A DNA stretch of 64,000 bases, taken from positions 423,925 through 487,924 of the forward strand of contig NZ_BCQP01000010.1 of the NCBI RefSeq assembly GCF_001552135.1, written 5' to 3'. Shown piece by piece: positions 55,191 through 64,000 of the stretch (position 1 is the first letter of the stretch; each line of letters opens with the position of its first letter). The translations under genes and the position numbers were made by a program. The DNA is from Actinomadura chibensis NBRC 106107. Lineage in GTDB: Bacteria > Actinomycetota > Actinomycetes > Streptosporangiales > Streptosporangiaceae. Under the pieces are notes generated by a model. It worked only from the letters and a program-made list of their open reading frames with translations, had not been told where the DNA came from and made no database searches.

Positions 55191-56056
55191 CCGGCCAGAC
55201 GGGCCGGACGGGCCGGACGGGGCGGACGGGGCGGCCCTGCCGGACGCGGACCGGCCGGGCCCGGCAGGCGGGGCGGGCGGTGCGGGCCGAGTGGACGAAG
55301 CTGCGCACGCTGCCGAGCACGGCGTGGCTGCTGCTGGCGCTGGCCGCGGTGACCGTCGCGGTCGGCGCGGCCGTCACCGGCGCGGTCGACACCTCCCACT
55401 GCGCGACCCCGGCCGGGTGCCGGGAGGACACGCCGAAGCTGGCGCTGTCGGGCGTCCGGCTCGGGCAGGCCGCCGCCGTCGTGCTCGGCGTCCTCGCGGT
55501 CGGCGGCGAGTACGCGACCGGGACGATCGCGGTGACGCTCGCGGCGGTGCCGCGCCGCTGGACCGTCCTCGCCGCCAAGGCCGCCGTCGTCGCGGGCGCG
55601 GTCGCCGCCGCGGGGACGGCCGGGGTCCTCGGCTCGCTGGCGGCGGGCCGCGGGATCCTGCCCGGCAACGGCTTCACCGCCGCGAACGGGTACCCGCCGC
55701 TGTCGTCGCTGGACGGGCCCACCGCGCGGGCGGCGGCGGGGACCGTCCTGTACCTGGTCCTGGTGGCGCTGCTGGCGCTCGGCGCGGGAACCGCACTGCG
55801 GGACCAGGCGGCGGCGGTCACGGCGGTGCTGGGGGCGCTGTGGCTCGTCCCGCTGGTGGCGGGGATGGTGGGCGACGACGCCTGGCGGGACCGGCTCGCC
55901 AAGTACGCGCCGGAGTCGGCGGGGCTGGCCGTCCAGTCGACGCGGGCGCTGGAGCGGCTGCCGATCGGGCCGTGGGCGGGCCTCGGCGTCCTCGCCGCCT
56001 ACACGGCGGCGGCGCTGCTGGCGGGCGCGGCGGTGCTCGCCGCACGGGACGCCTGA
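55187..56056 (+). CDS. ABC-2 family permease
   Basis: A 289-residue membrane protein beginning with a TGRTG repeat of about 15 residues, then VRAEWTKLRTLPST, the shared ABC-2 permease start, and six helices. A small extracytoplasmic loop after the first helix carries two Cys (SHCATPAGCRED) that may form a disulfide. GTG 55187 overlaps the preceding permease stop. The two permeases probably form a heterodimer. Confidence 0.87.
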   Translation: MTGQTGRTGRTGRTGRPCRTRTGRARQAGRAVRAEWTKLRTLPSTAWLLLALAAVTVAVGAAVTGAVDTSHCATPAGCREDTPKLALSGVRLGQAAAVVLGVLAVGGEYATGTIAVTLAAVPRRWTVLAAKAAVVAGAVAAAGTAGVLGSLAAGRGILPGNGFTAANGYPPLSSLDGPTARAAAGTVLYLVLVALLALGAGTALRDQAAAVTAVLGALWLVPLVAGMVGDDAWRDRLAKYAPESAGLAVQSTRALERLPIGPWAGLGVLAAYTAAALLAGAAVLAARDA

Positions 56057-56075
56057 CCGCTCATGGGCGGGCCGG

Positions 56076-56630
56076 TCACGTGCGGGAGGACGGGTCGTCC
56101 TCGTCGATGACCTCGCCGCGGACCACCGGTCCCGGCGGGGTCTCGACCCGGTCGCGCTCGGGCCCGTACCGGTCGCGGCCGAACGGGTCGAAGGGGGCGC
56201 CGCCGAAGCCGGGCGGGAACACCGCGCCCGCCGCCGCCCGCTCGCGGGCCCGCGCCTCGGCGGCCCGCATCCGCCGCGCCGCGAACCGGGACACCGCCCG
56301 GCGCACCAGCGGCCGGGTGAACGGCAGCACGAACGCGAACCCGATCACGTCGGTGACGAACCCGGGGGTGAGGAGCAGCACGCCGCCCGCCATGACCAGG
56401 GCGGCGTCGCCGAGCTCCCGGTCGGGCATGACGCCGCGGCGCAGCGTCTCCTCCAGGGCCCGCCAGGCGCGGCGGCCCTCCCGGCGGACGATCCACCCGC
56501 CGAGCACGCTCTCGGCGACCAGCAGCGCGATCGTCGGCCAGGCGCCGATCACCCCGCCCACCTGGATGATCACGTAGATCTCCAGGACGGGCGTCGCGAG
56601 CAGCGCGAGGACCAGTAGCAGCGGCAGCAT
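56076..56630 (-). CDS. fxsA: FxsA family membrane protein
   Basis: A 184-residue protein. The first 125 residues hold the FxsA domain: hydrophobic N terminus (VLEIYVIIQVGGVIGAW), amphipathic region RREGRRAWRALEETL and LMAGG-like helix with LLLTPGFVTDVIGF, the diagnostic motif. The C terminus is acidic and Pro-rich. FxsA relieves phage F exclusion in E. coli; its physiological role here is unknown. Confidence 0.92.
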   Translation of the reverse strand: MLPLLLVLALLATPVLEIYVIIQVGGVIGAWPTIALLVAESVLGGWIVRREGRRAWRALEETLRRGVMPDRELGDAALVMAGGVLLLTPGFVTDVIGFAFVLPFTRPLVRRAVSRFAARRMRAAEARARERAAAGAVFPPGFGGAPFDPFGRDRYGPERDRVETPPGPVVRGEVIDEDDPSSRT

Positions 56631-56756
56631 GACTCCATCTTCGGGGTCGCGGACGTTCTCCCTACCCCGTACAACGCCGGGACGCCGCCGAACGTTTCCC
56701 CCGCCCGCCCTCGTCGGGCGCCGGCGGGGTCGCGGGGCGGGCTCGGCGGGGCGGGG

Positions 56757-57503
56757 TCAGCGGGGCGGGCGGGAGCGGCCGAGGCGGTCGGCCATCCCCC
56801 ACTGGGTGATGCGCAAGGCCGCCTCCGCCATCACGTCGCGGCTCATCTTGCTGGTGCCGTGGACGCGCTCGACGAACGTGATCGGCACCTCCACGACCCG
56901 GAGCCCCTGCCGCAGCGCCCGCAGCGCGAGGTCGATCTGGAAGCAGTAGCCGCGCGAGTCGACGCCGTCCAGGCCGATCTTCTCCAGGGTCGCGGCGCGG
57001 AACGCGCGGTAGCCGCCGGTCGCGTCGTGCAGCGGGATGCCGAGCATCAGCCGCGCGTAGGTGTTGGCGCCGCGCGAGAGCGCCTCGCGGCGCTTCGGCC
57101 AGTTGCGCACCTCGCCGCCGGGCACCCAGCGGGCGCCGATGACGAGGTCGGCGTCCTCCAGCGCGGCGAGCAGCCGGGGCAGCTCCTCGGGCTGGTGGGA
57201 GCCGTCGGCGTCCATCTCGACCATGACGTCGTAGCCGCGTTCGGCCGCCCACCGGAACCCGGCGATGTAGGCGGGGCCGAGGCCGTCCTTGCCCGCCCGG
57301 TGCAGGACCTTGATCTGCTCGTCGGCGGCGGCCATCGCGTCGGCGACCTCGCCGGTGCCGTCCGGGCTGGCGTCGTCGACGACCAGGACGTCCACCGCGG
57401 GGACGGCCGCGCGGACCCGGCCGGCGATGCGCTCGACGTTGTCCCGCTCGTTGTAGGTCGGGATGATCACGAGCACCCGGCCGAGGTCGGCTGGGATCTC
57501 CAT
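56757..57503 (-). CDS. Polyprenol-phosphate mannose synthase (Ppm1 catalytic domain)
   Basis: A 248-residue GT2 enzyme without membrane helices. IIPTYNERDNVERI, VVDDASPDGTGEVAD, the metal motif MDADGSHQPEEL and FVERVHGTSKMS near the C terminus are those of dolichol/polyprenol-phosphate mannose synthases. It charges polyprenyl phosphate with mannose from GDP-mannose for lipoglycan and protein mannosylation. It lies 5 nt after lnt; in M. tuberculosis the two are fused as Ppm1, here they are separate. Confidence 0.93.
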   Translation of the reverse strand: MEIPADLGRVLVIIPTYNERDNVERIAGRVRAAVPAVDVLVVDDASPDGTGEVADAMAAADEQIKVLHRAGKDGLGPAYIAGFRWAAERGYDVMVEMDADGSHQPEELPRLLAALEDADLVIGARWVPGGEVRNWPKRREALSRGANTYARLMLGIPLHDATGGYRAFRAATLEKIGLDGVDSRGYCFQIDLALRALRQGLRVVEVPITFVERVHGTSKMSRDVMAEAALRITQWGMADRLGRSRPPR

Positions 57504-57508
57504 CGGCG

Positions 57509-59206
57509 TCAATTCTCCTCGTTCTTCCTGGCCGTCGCTCTGGATGCCGCCGCCGCCGCGCAGATCGCGCCGAGCCCGAGCGCGGTGAGCGCCCATTCGG
57601 GAGCGGCCCCGACCCGGTCGGACAGGGTCCGGGACGTCCGCGCCGGGACGGCGGCGACCTGCAGGTCCGGGACGAACTCCCGGGACCGGTCGATCATCCG
57701 GCCGTCCGGGGCGACGATCGCGCTGATCCCGCTCGTCGCGGCAACCAAGATCGTACGGCCATGTTCGACCGCGCGCAGCCGGGACATCGCGATCTGCTGC
57801 GGCGGCAGGCTCGTCCGGCCGTAGGTGGCGTTGTTGGTCTGGACGACGAGGAGCTCGCCGCGGGCGACGTCGCGGACCTCCTTGTCGTAGGCGACCTCGA
57901 AGCAGATGACGTCGCCGATGTTCACCGGGCCGAGCCTCATCACGCCGGAGCGGGTGCCCTTGGCGAAGTCGCGCGGGATCTGGTTGAACCGCGTGATCAG
58001 CTTGGTGAGGACGTCGCGGAACGGCAGGTACTCCCCGAACGGGACGGGGTGCCGCTTGACGTAGTAGTTCCCGGGGCCGGTGCGCGGGTCCCAGACGATG
58101 CCGCGGTTCTCGACCTTCCTGCCGTCGGGGGTGTCGGTGAGCGCGCCGACGAGGACGGGCACGCCGACGTCGCGGACGGCGCCGTCGATGGCGTTGTAGG
58201 CGTCGGGCTCGGAGTAGGGGTCGAGGTCGCTGGCGTTCTCGGGCCACACGACCAGCGCGGGCCTCGGCAGCAGCCCCGCGCGGACCTTCGCGGCGAGCTC
58301 GTGCGTGGCGCGGACGTGGTTGTTCAGGACGGCCTGGCGCTGGCCGAGGTAGTCGAGCCCGAGGCGCGGCACGTTGCCCTGGACGACGGCGACGGTCACC
58401 GGCCGCCCGGACGTGGGGGTGGGGATCAGCGTCCCGCCCGCGGCGAGCGCGGCGACGGCGGCGAGCGCGCCCGCGGCCGGGACGAACGCCCGCCGCGACG
58501 CCCGCCCGTCCCGCGTGTCCGCTTCGTCCGGCGCGGTGGTGGCAGGGCGGCGGGCCGTGTATGCGGTGCGGGCGGTGAGCGCGGCGTAGGCGAGGAGGCC
58601 GCCGACCAGGGCGGTGAGGAAGGTGACCAGGGGCGCGCCGCCGTAGGAGGCGTAGGGCGTCAGCGGCGTCGCGGTCTGGCTGAACGCCAGCCGCGCCCAC
58701 GGGAACCCGCCGAAGGGGACGTGCCCGCGCAGCAGCTCCTCGCCGACCCACAGCGCGGCCGTCCACACCGGCCAGCCGCGCAGCCGGGCGACCAGCGAGA
58801 TCCCGGCGCCGAGCGGCAGGAAGTAGGCCGCCTGGACGAGGCTGAGGACGATCCACCCGTCCGGCCCGACGGCGGAGATCCCCTCCAGGACGGGCAGGAA
58901 GAACCCGGCCCCGGCGACGAACCCGAGCCAGGCCCCGGTGCGCGGCGCCCGCCCGCGCAGGACGAGGGTGAGCAGCGCGACGCCGACCGGGGCGAGCGGT
59001 GTGAGGTCGAGGGGCGGGAACGCGGGCCACATGACGAGGCCGGCGGCGAGGGCGAGCAGGGTGCGGGGCCAGCCCGCGCGGCCGCCGGAGCGGACGCCGG
59101 AGCGCCACCGGGCGAGGCGGCCGGGGCGCGCGTCGGAGCCGGGCTCGCCGGGGGCCCCGGCGGGGCCCCGCGCGGGCGGCCGGTCCGGGAGGGTCTCCTG
59201 CGCCAC
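57509..59206 (-). CDS. lnt: Apolipoprotein N-acyltransferase
   Basis: A 565-residue enzyme with about seven membrane helices and a nitrilase-like domain. The Glu-Lys-Cys triad is seen in VVWPENASD, YYVKRHPVPFGEYLP and GDVICFEVAYD. It N-acylates the lipid-modified cysteine of lipoproteins. GTG 59206 has GAGGTGGGG upstream. The first 45 residues are a Gly/Pro/Arg-rich cytosolic tail. It is probably coupled with the polyprenol-phosphate mannose synthase, whose product it anchors in mycobacteria. Confidence 0.94.
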   Translation of the reverse strand: MAQETLPDRPPARGPAGAPGEPGSDARPGRLARWRSGVRSGGRAGWPRTLLALAAGLVMWPAFPPLDLTPLAPVGVALLTLVLRGRAPRTGAWLGFVAGAGFFLPVLEGISAVGPDGWIVLSLVQAAYFLPLGAGISLVARLRGWPVWTAALWVGEELLRGHVPFGGFPWARLAFSQTATPLTPYASYGGAPLVTFLTALVGGLLAYAALTARTAYTARRPATTAPDEADTRDGRASRRAFVPAAGALAAVAALAAGGTLIPTPTSGRPVTVAVVQGNVPRLGLDYLGQRQAVLNNHVRATHELAAKVRAGLLPRPALVVWPENASDLDPYSEPDAYNAIDGAVRDVGVPVLVGALTDTPDGRKVENRGIVWDPRTGPGNYYVKRHPVPFGEYLPFRDVLTKLITRFNQIPRDFAKGTRSGVMRLGPVNIGDVICFEVAYDKEVRDVARGELLVVQTNNATYGRTSLPPQQIAMSRLRAVEHGRTILVAATSGISAIVAPDGRMIDRSREFVPDLQVAAVPARTSRTLSDRVGAAPEWALTALGLGAICAAAAASRATARKNEEN

Positions 59207-59753
59207 GTCCCCACCTCGCTCGTTCGGTGCTGCTGGGAACGCTACCGGGCCGCGACCACCGGGGCGACCGACTCACAGACCCGGCATAGCGCGCATCAGC
59301 GGCACGGGAGGCGGGGCCAGGGGTCGGAATGAGGGGCCGCGGGACGGGGCGGGGGCGTGGGGCGCGGACACGGAAGAGGGCCCGCGACACCCATCGGGCC
59401 GGAGTCGTCCCACAGGCGGTGAGAGCGAGGCTCCGTTTTCTACTGGATGTCCGGGCCCTTCCCGGGTCCAACCCCCCGCGCGATCGGGCGGCTCCGCCCC
59501 GGGACGCGGCACCGGAGCACCGCACTGGCTCAGGCGGGCGCGGCGACGACCACTGGCGTGATCCCCGTCCCCGTCGTGGCGCGGTACCCGGCGGCGCCTC
59601 GGGCGGCCGATCGGTGAGTCCCGTGCTGGACTGCAGCAAAACTACCGGCTTCCGCCACCTTGTCAACCGCCCGGTGCCCTGCGGCTACCCACCTTTTCCC
59701 AGCTCAGAACCATGATCGGAAGGTCCGGGGATTTCCCCGCCGGGACGCGCCGA
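59207..59753. other. Intergenic region, no gene seen
   Basis: No coding frame is supported in 547 bp. It contains the lnt promoter side and the downstream side of the kal gene. An inverted repeat, CCATGATCGG (59710-59719) with CCGATCATGG (59750-59759), overlaps the kal stop and could end the aminomutase transcript. Composition dips in GC near 59636-59710. Confidence 0.5.
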
Positions 59754-59759
59754 TCATGG
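59710..59759 (-). terminator. Inverted repeat at end of kam operon
   Basis: Perfect 10-bp arms CCATGATCGG / CCGATCATGG with a 30-nt loop that itself contains a GGGGA/TCCCC stem. It covers the kal stop codon. Confidence 0.45.
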
Positions 59760-60170
59760 CGTCCCGGGCGTGTCGGCGGCGGGCGGGACGGAGACGACGA
59801 CGGTGCCGGACGCGGTGACCGCGACGATCGGCTCCGCCAGCACCTCGGCGGCCGACCCGCCCCGGTCGGGGCGTCCCCGGCACACGACGCGGGCCTCGAA
59901 CTCCATGGCGCGGCTGCGGGTCCCGGCGCGGACGAGGACGGCGGTGGCCTCCAGCACGTCCCCGGCCCGGACGGGGGCGCGGAACTGGACGTCGGAGTAG
60001 GACGCGAACAGCCCCTCGTCGCCGTCGGTGCGGACGCACAGCTCGGTCGCCACGTCCCCGAACAGGCCGAGGACGTAGGCGCCGTCGACGAGGTCCCCGG
60101 CGTAGTGGGCGTGGGAGTAGGGGATGTACCGGCGGTGCGTGACGGCCAGCCCGACGCGCGGGTCGCTCAT
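59754..60170 (-). CDS. kal: 3-aminobutyryl-CoA ammonia-lyase (hotdog fold)
   Basis: A 138-residue hotdog-fold protein. [35 protein letters not shown] is the Kal-type N terminus (split here by the central helix), and residues to 100 match thioesterase-like strands. Kal removes ammonia from L-3-aminobutyryl-CoA to give crotonyl-CoA in lysine fermentation. ATG overlaps the kamE stop by 4 nt, which strongly supports the function. Confidence 0.88.
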   Translation of the reverse strand: MSDPRVGLAVTHRRYIPYSHAHYAGDLVDGAYVLGLFGDVATELCVRTDGDEGLFASYSDVQFRAPVRAGDVLEATAVLVRAGTRSRAMEFEARVVCRGRPDRGGSAAEVLAEPIVAVTASGTVVVSVPPAADTPGTP

Positions 60171-61024
60171 TCGTCCTCCTCGGTCGGCGGGGTCTCCCCC
60201 GCCGCGGTCTCGCGGGGCAGCAGGGCGTGGACGAGGTAGCTGGCGACCTCGGCGGGCGTGGTGCCCTTGCCGAAGATGCGGTCGACGCCGAGGTCGTCCT
60301 CGGTGACGGTGTCGAAGCGGGGGCCGCCGACGACGAGCAGGGGGCGCCCCATGCCGCCCGCGACGGCGGTCGGGTACTCGGCGTGGAACGCGGCGGCCAT
60401 CTGCTTGGTGTTGTGCAGGTGCGCGTTGCGCTGGGTGACGACCTGGGAGACCAGGACGGCGTCGGCGTCCTCGGCCTTGGCGCGCTCCACCAGCTCGGCG
60501 ACGGTGACCTGGGCGCCCATGTTCACGACCTGGATCTCGCGGTAGTACTCCAGGCCCTTCTCCCCCGCGAAGCCCTTGACGTTGAGGATCGCGTCGATCC
60601 CGACGGTGTGGGCGTCGGTGCCGATGCACGCGCCGACGACGACCAGCCGCCGGTTCAGCGCCCGCCGGATCGCCTGGTTCACCTCCTGCGAGGTCAGCAG
60701 CGGGTAGGCGCGCTCCTCCGGGACGGGGATGGACGCGTAGTCGATCAGGTGCCGCACCTTCCCGTACACGATGAAGAACGTGAAGTCGGGGCCCATCGGC
60801 TTGGCGTGGACGACGCTCGCCGGGTCCAGGCCCATCTTCGCGGCGAGCTGCAGCGCGGCGGCGTCGGCGCGCTTGCCCGCCGGGACGGGCAGGGTGAACG
60901 ACATCTGCACCATGCCGTCGCCGGTGGTGTCGCCGTAGGGGCGGATCACCTGCCGGGTGTCGGCGGGCTCGGCGGGCGGGACGGGCGGGGCGTCGGTCCC
61001 GGTTCCCGGGGCGGGGGTCGTCAT
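60167..61024 (-). CDS. kamE: Lysine 5,6-aminomutase beta subunit
   Basis: A 285-residue B12-binding subunit. The base-off cobalamin motif D-x-H-x-x-G is DAHTVG (137-142), with [12 protein letters not shown] after it. K89 in VYGKVRH is the candidate PLP-linking lysine that bridges to the alpha subunit. The enzyme moves the epsilon-amino group of D-lysine or beta-lysine to carbon 5. ATG overlaps the kamD stop. Confidence 0.94.
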   Translation of the reverse strand: MTTPAPGTGTDAPPVPPAEPADTRQVIRPYGDTTGDGMVQMSFTLPVPAGKRADAAALQLAAKMGLDPASVVHAKPMGPDFTFFIVYGKVRHLIDYASIPVPEERAYPLLTSQEVNQAIRRALNRRLVVVGACIGTDAHTVGIDAILNVKGFAGEKGLEYYREIQVVNMGAQVTVAELVERAKAEDADAVLVSQVVTQRNAHLHNTKQMAAAFHAEYPTAVAGGMGRPLLVVGGPRFDTVTEDDLGVDRIFGKGTTPAEVASYLVHALLPRETAAGETPPTEEDE

Positions 61025-62649
61025 GCGGGCACCTCCTGCTCGGCGGCGTCGGCGGCGGGACGGGCGGCGTGCGGGTCCTCGGCGTCGAGGATCTCGATCG
61101 CGGGGTTGACGTAGCCGTCGGCGCGCGGGACGACGCCGTCCAGGCCCTTGCCGCCGTCGGGCGGGCGGCGCGTCACCCCGAACGTGCCCTCGGCGATGGC
61201 GGCGAGGAGCCCGTCGTCGGCGACGCGCTCCAGCAGCTCGACCGACTCGGCGAGGACCCGCTTGGCGCGCTGGACGAGCATGCCGTCCGGGCGGGGCATG
61301 AAGTCCTCGGCGAGGCCCCCGCACGCGTCGCGGACGTAGCGGACGTTCTCCAGCGCCAGGTCGCGGTCCGACAGCCAGGGGGTGTGGATGCCCTCGGTCA
61401 TCATCCCGATCAGGATGATCGACTGGCCGGTCATCACCCCGGCGAGGTTGAAGAACGCGTCCAGCAGGTACCCGGCGAAGATGTTGCCGGTCATGTGCTT
61501 GGTCGGCGGCATGTACTTCAGCGGCGCGCCCGGGAACAGCTCGCGGACGAGCTGCGCGTGCGCGAGCTCCAGCCGGAACGACTCGGGGATCGACGGGTCG
61601 ATCTCGAACGCGTGGCCGAGGCCGAGCTGGGCGTCGGTGAGGCCCGCCTCGTGCCCGAACCGCTCGTTCAGCAGCTGGCTGACGACGACGGTGTGCGCGG
61701 CGTCGACCGCGTCGGCGGTGGTGAGGTAGTTGTCCTCGCCGGTGTTGATGACGATGCCCGCGCGGGCGTGGATCTGCCGGGAGAACCGCTGGTCGATGAA
61801 CGTCCGGCGGGGGTTGATGTCGCGGAAGATGATGCCGTACATGCAGTCGTTGAGCATCATGTCCAGGCGCTCCAGCCCGGCGAGCGTCGCGATCTCCGGC
61901 ATGCACAGCCCGGACGCGTAGTTGGTCAGCCGCACGTACCGGCCGAGCTCGCGGGACACCTCGTCGAGCGCGGCGCGCATCAGCCGGAAGTTCTCGCGGG
62001 TGGCGTAGGTGCCCGCGTAGCCCTCGCGGGTGGCGCCCTCGGGGACGAAGTCCAGCAGCGACTGCCCGGTGGAGCGGATCACCGCGACGACGTCGGCGCC
62101 CTCGCGGGCGGCGGCCTGCGCCTGCGGGATGTCCTCGTAGATGTCGCCGGTCGCGACGATCAGGTAGACGAGCGGGCGCGGCGGGTCGGCCGCGTCGGGG
62201 GTGGGCAGCGCGGCGAGCAGCGCGTCGCGCTCGGCGCGGCGGCGGTCGACGCGGGCGATGCCGGCGCGGGCCGCCCGCTCCGCCGCCGCGCGGGCGCGGC
62301 CCGCGTCGGCGCCGGAGGGCAGCCGGAACGACACCCGGCCGCGGGCGGCGGCCCCGGCGAGGTCGGCGAGGGTCGCGTGCGGGCCGTTGAGGAGGGCGTC
62401 CCACACCGGCAGGGCCACGCCGTGCTCCAGGCCGACCTGGTCGCGGACGGCGTCGGCGAGGTGGTTGACCCAGGGGCGCCCGCCGTCGTCGGCGCCGCCC
62501 AGCCCGGCGAGGCGGAGCAGGGCGCGCTCGACCGACACGGTCGTGTGGGTGCGCGCCATCTCGATGATCGGCTCGGCGGCGCGGGCGGCCAGCCGCCGGG
62601 CGGCGCGCACCGTGTCCGGGTCGAGGTCCAGCTTTCCCTGCGGCGCCAT
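61021..62649 (-). CDS. kamD: Lysine 5,6-aminomutase alpha subunit
   Basis: A 542-residue TIM-barrel subunit. [42 protein letters not shown] and [22 protein letters not shown] are conserved KamD segments surrounding the adenosylcobalamin and PLP sites. AGGGGAGGCGGCA precedes ATG 62649. It is the first gene of kamD-kamE-kal. No 3,5-diaminohexanoate dehydrogenase (kdd) or cleavage enzyme (kce) is present in the flanking genes visible here. Confidence 0.94.
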   Translation of the reverse strand: MAPQGKLDLDPDTVRAARRLAARAAEPIIEMARTHTTVSVERALLRLAGLGGADDGGRPWVNHLADAVRDQVGLEHGVALPVWDALLNGPHATLADLAGAAARGRVSFRLPSGADAGRARAAAERAARAGIARVDRRRAERDALLAALPTPDAADPPRPLVYLIVATGDIYEDIPQAQAAAREGADVVAVIRSTGQSLLDFVPEGATREGYAGTYATRENFRLMRAALDEVSRELGRYVRLTNYASGLCMPEIATLAGLERLDMMLNDCMYGIIFRDINPRRTFIDQRFSRQIHARAGIVINTGEDNYLTTADAVDAAHTVVVSQLLNERFGHEAGLTDAQLGLGHAFEIDPSIPESFRLELAHAQLVRELFPGAPLKYMPPTKHMTGNIFAGYLLDAFFNLAGVMTGQSIILIGMMTEGIHTPWLSDRDLALENVRYVRDACGGLAEDFMPRPDGMLVQRAKRVLAESVELLERVADDGLLAAIAEGTFGVTRRPPDGGKGLDGVVPRADGYVNPAIEILDAEDPHAARPAADAAEQEVPA

Positions 62650-62939
62650 TGCCGCCTCCCCTCGCCGGCCGGTCGTGGCCCACCGGCCCGTCGTGTCAAT
62701 CGTCCTTCATGTCGGGTTCTCTACGGGAGATCTTCCGGTATCGACACCGTATTTCACAAGAACTACCGGGAAACCCTCGCGTCCCGTGGCCGAAGCCGCA
62801 CCGGGGGCCACTTCCATCTTCCCCGGCCGACCGGTCACCTCACTCCAAGGTGAGGACAACGGCAAAACCATCAGTAGCGACTTTCCGTAAATCTACAATC
62901 ACCCGAGGTAAGCGCCGATCCGCACACCTGGGGAGGGGC

Positions 62940-63707
62940 ATGATCATTTACTTTGGCGCCGCGGCCTGCGCGATCGCCGTGGTGATCGTGACGAGCCGGC
63001 TCGTCCGCCGGACCCGCGCGGTGGAGGACCCCGACCCCGACGGGCCCACCACCGGGCACACCGGCGCGATGCTGTCCGCGCTGTTCCTGCTGGCGTTCGC
63101 CATCGCGATCGTCGTCCCGTGGACGACGTCCGACGCCGCCCGCACCAACACCTACACCGAGAGCCAGGCGATCTCCGAGGCGTTCTGGGCGGCGGGCCGG
63201 CTGCCCGCGCCCACCGGGCCGCACGTCCAGGCCGAGCTGCGCGGCTACGTCGACCTCGTCCGCGGCCCCGAGTGGCGCGAGATGCGCGACCACGCCGAGC
63301 TCACCGCGCGCGGCTGGGCCGTGCTCGACGGGCTGCGCCGCGAGGTCCTCGCGGTCAAGGCCGACACCGACGAGCTGAAGGACGCCCGCGGCGCGCTCCT
63401 CGACCGGCTCACCGAGATCTCCGCCGCGCGCCGCCAGCGCGCCGCCGACGCCGCGACCGAGCCGCCCGCCGGGCTGCTCGCCGTCACCGTCCTCACCGGG
63501 ATCGTCGTCGTGCTGCTGCCGTTCCTCGCGGGCGCCCGCCCGCGCGGGATGACGCTCGTGCCGCTGGCGCTGATGGCGGCCGTGCTCGCGGCCGGGACGT
63601 ACCTGACGATCGACATCATGCACGTGTTCAGCGGGGCCCTGGCCGTCGGGCCGGACGCGTTCACGTCGCTGAGCACCGACCTGCAGCGCATCGCGGCAGG
63701 TGGCTGA
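62940..63707 (+). CDS. DUF4239-like membrane protein
   Basis: A 255-residue protein with an N-terminal helix, a second helix (about residues 43-62), an extracytoplasmic helical region including SQAISEAFWAAGRLPAPTG, and two C-terminal helices at about 180-225. The order resembles DUF4239 (bestrophin-like) proteins. GGGGAGGGG lies directly upstream of ATG 62940, and TACAAT (62893-62898) may be the -10. It is divergent from kamD. Function unknown. Confidence 0.7.
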   Translation: MIIYFGAAACAIAVVIVTSRLVRRTRAVEDPDPDGPTTGHTGAMLSALFLLAFAIAIVVPWTTSDAARTNTYTESQAISEAFWAAGRLPAPTGPHVQAELRGYVDLVRGPEWREMRDHAELTARGWAVLDGLRREVLAVKADTDELKDARGALLDRLTEISAARRQRAADAATEPPAGLLAVTVLTGIVVVLLPFLAGARPRGMTLVPLALMAAVLAAGTYLTIDIMHVFSGALAVGPDAFTSLSTDLQRIAAGG

Positions 63708-63709
63708 CC

Positions 63710-64000
63710 GTGCGCCGCAGCACCCGTCCGCGGGCCCGCCGCCCGCGGGTCGCGGCACGGGCCGTCGCCGTGCTGGCCGTCGCCGCCGGCGGCGCGCTGG
63801 CCGCCGCGCCGGGCGCGCTCGCCGCCGAGCCCGGCCCCGACCCGGGCCCCGCGATCCTCATCCCGAAGCCCCGCATCAGCCTGTGCGTCGACCTGCAGAT
63901 CGGCCACGGCGGGGGCAACGGCGACTGCTTCCCGCACCCGCCGCCCTGCCCTCCCCCGCACTGGCCCCCGCATCCCATCCCGCCGCATCCCATCCCGCCG
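63710..64000 (+). CDS. Secreted Pro/His-rich protein, truncated by window edge
   Basis: The first 97 codons of an open frame that runs off the window. GTG 63710 is 2 nt after the preceding stop. Residues 1-15 are Arg-rich, 16-38 a hydrophobic signal segment, with AAPGALAAEP as a probable signal peptidase site. The mature part becomes Pro/His-rich (HPPPCPPPHWPP, then PHPIPP repeats). Three Cys residues are present. Full length and family cannot be judged. Confidence 0.6.
   Translation, partial: MRRSTRPRARRPRVAARAVAVLAVAAGGALAAAPGALAAEPGPDPGPAILIPKPRISLCVDLQIGHGGGNGDCFPHPPPCPPPHWPPHPIPPHPIPP

Noticed and set aside
62650..62939. Cobalamin riboswitch upstream of the B12-dependent aminomutase
   Set aside because: No B12-box-like conserved core was seen in either strand of the 290-bp gap; only a small CCTCAC/GTGAGG hairpin is present.

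Overview
The window is a chromosomal stretch of a very GC-rich actinomycete. Evidence includes NNC/NNG codons throughout, many GTG starts, 4-nt stop/start overlaps, RbpA with a SigR-type promoter, a paired ClpP operon, separate Lnt and polyprenol-phosphate-mannose synthase genes, WYL/IclR/TetR regulators, and many start codons placed 6-8 nt after a TANNNT box (leaderless style). A Thermomonosporaceae/Streptosporangiales organism such as Actinomadura would fit, but this is an inference from style, not from a marker gene. No rRNA, CRISPR array, intact insertion sequence or integrase was seen. Two tRNA genes (Arg-CCG, Cys-GCA) lie near 35 kb.

Layout. 1-2.3 kb is compositionally poorer in GC and almost gene-free (one doubtful membrane ORF), followed by an unrecognised gene (2310-3332). 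3.5-10.1 kb: DoxX, then a seven-gene minus-strand operon in which every junction is a 4-nt overlap: sugar epimerase, GT2, MobA-like DUF2064 protein, methyltransferase, cytochrome b561/molybdopterin oxidoreductase fusion, small membrane protein and polytopic glycosyltransferase-like protein. 10.2-17.4 kb: class V aminotransferase with a divergent LysR regulator, IclR and WYL regulators, PNPOx-like protein, SDR, LOG-like protein and pterin dehydratase. 17.5-23.3 kb: an MprAB-like two-component system followed by a GT2-GtrA fusion and a GT39-type glycosyltransferase (a YkcC/YkcB-like pair). 23.4-28.8 kb: a long Ala-rich helical protein, rsgA behind a short leader ORF and an SD-sequestering hairpin, and a DrrAB-like exporter with a divergent TetR regulator. 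28.8-34.9 kb: VOC proteins, an RHH protein, an FAD oxidoreductase, a short UvrA-like protein and an AraC protein.

35-38.6 kb: an aldehyde dehydrogenase convergent with and overlapping an erm rRNA methyltransferase. The erm upstream region carries a promoter shaped like a WhiB7 target, a leaderless 36-codon leader ORF with an RLR motif, a second leader made of MRAS repeats ending VRVR, and two strong hairpins. This is the most interesting unit in the window. 38.6-49 kb: zinc-ribbon protein, DUF885 hydrolase, LysE exporter, pseudokinase-like membrane protein, the moxR-DUF58-VWA operon, RNA and small-molecule methyltransferases, EF-hand protein, GDPD and an orphan Phd-type antitoxin. 49-56 kb: clpP pair, rbpA, NarL-type two-component system and a three-gene ABC exporter. 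56-64 kb: fxsA, a lnt-ppm pair, a kamD-kamE-kal lysine 5,6-aminomutase operon, a DUF4239-like membrane protein and the start of a secreted Pro/His-rich protein cut by the window edge.

All calls come from reading sequence and family knowledge. No database search, folding or alignment was run.
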